NCBI GenBank assembly: GCA_030833265.1
Contig: JAURHO010000100.1
Span: forward strand, 1 to 6,055
Origin: Crocinitomicaceae bacterium
Lineage (GTDB): Bacteria; Bacteroidota; Bacteroidia; Flavobacteriales_D; Crocinitomicaceae
DNA: 6,055 nt
Direction: 5' to 3'
Shown: positions 6,004 to 6,055 of the stretch, piece after piece
Numbering within the stretch: position 1 is the stretch's first letter
Layout: each line of letters begins with the position of its first letter
Notes under the pieces: generated by a model
What the model saw: only the letters and a program-made list of their open reading frames with translations
Database searches by the model: none
What the model was told of the DNA's origin: nothing
Translations under genes and position numbers: made by a program

Positions 6004-6055
6004 AGCGATTGTGGTGAAACTGTCTTATCAATATGGGGTTGATTCAGGCACTGTT
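5912..6055 (+). CDS. DMT/EamA-family transporter, N-terminal part (partial, start uncertain)
   Basis: In the frame one base ahead of the permease frame, the window's last 48 codons are open to the end. The stretch LLLAGLGSILFSAKAIVVKL and the following SYQYGVDSGTV is what the first helix and loop of EamA/drug-metabolite transporters look like, with the family-typical small-residue helix, the 'FSAKAIVVKL' motif and 'YGVD'. These proteins have ten helices and about 290 residues and move small metabolites across the inner membrane; the substrate is unknown. The ATG at 5912 and a GTG at 5942 are possible starts. However, codons before about 5945 overlap coding DNA of the permease and are probably read-through of that gene. 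The native start of this transporter may therefore be missing at the junction. Only about 35 codons are convincing, so the family call is moderate. Confidence 0.55.
   Translation, partial: MAHLLTSFLTVRFLLISLLLAGLGSILFSAKAIVVKLSYQYGVDSGTV

Noticed and set aside
1..6055. CRISPR array, insertion sequence, tRNA or a novel defence or retroelement system
   Set aside because: I saw no regularly spaced repeats, transposase-like reading frame, terminal inverted repeats, tRNA-like fold or reverse transcriptase/nuclease motifs on either strand.

Overview
The window looks like chromosomal DNA of a Bacteroidota bacterium. The evidence is the composition, the A/T-rich starts without Shine-Dalgarno sequences, a TAnnTTTG-type -7 box in the one divergent promoter region, and protein families in the flavour typical of that phylum (ChlI-like AAA+/VWA pair, DUF2721, VF530/DUF2132, DoxX-like). 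I cannot name a genus. Coding density is high and no gene-free stretch exceeds about 85 bases.

Left half (1-2382, minus strand): five genes read leftward from a divergent promoter near 2390-2450. In transcription order they are a four-helix DoxX-like membrane protein, a 75-residue VF530/DUF2132 protein, a DUF2721 membrane protein, a VWA protein with an intact MIDAS motif, and the first 62 codons of a ChlI/MoxR-like AAA+ ATPase that runs off the window. The VWA and ATPase genes are one base apart and very probably encode a two-component ATPase/VWA machine. The first three genes are packed tightly; an 82-base spacer separates them from the VWA gene.

Right half (2466-6055, plus strand): a class-3-type aldehyde dehydrogenase overlaps by 4 bases a DevA/LolD/MacB-type ABC ATPase. 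A lipoprotein HlyD-type adaptor (DevB-like) and the N-terminal part of an FtsX/MacB-fold permease (DevC-like) follow at gaps of 2 and 3 bases. This is an envelope-spanning tripartite ABC exporter whose ATPase start is embedded in the stop of an aldehyde-oxidising enzyme, which hints at a lipid- or aldehyde-related job. The substrate cannot be read from the sequence.

The most unusual point is the right end. The permease reading frame stops making sense after about residue 147 of an expected 370-400. In the next frame the DNA then encodes what looks like the N-terminus of a DMT/EamA-family transporter. The two genes appear to be joined around 5940-5975, either by a genuine deletion or rearrangement or by an assembly chimera near a contig end. 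Apart from this I see no mobile element, CRISPR array, RNA gene or unfamiliar multi-gene system; most of the window is ordinary housekeeping-type gene content.
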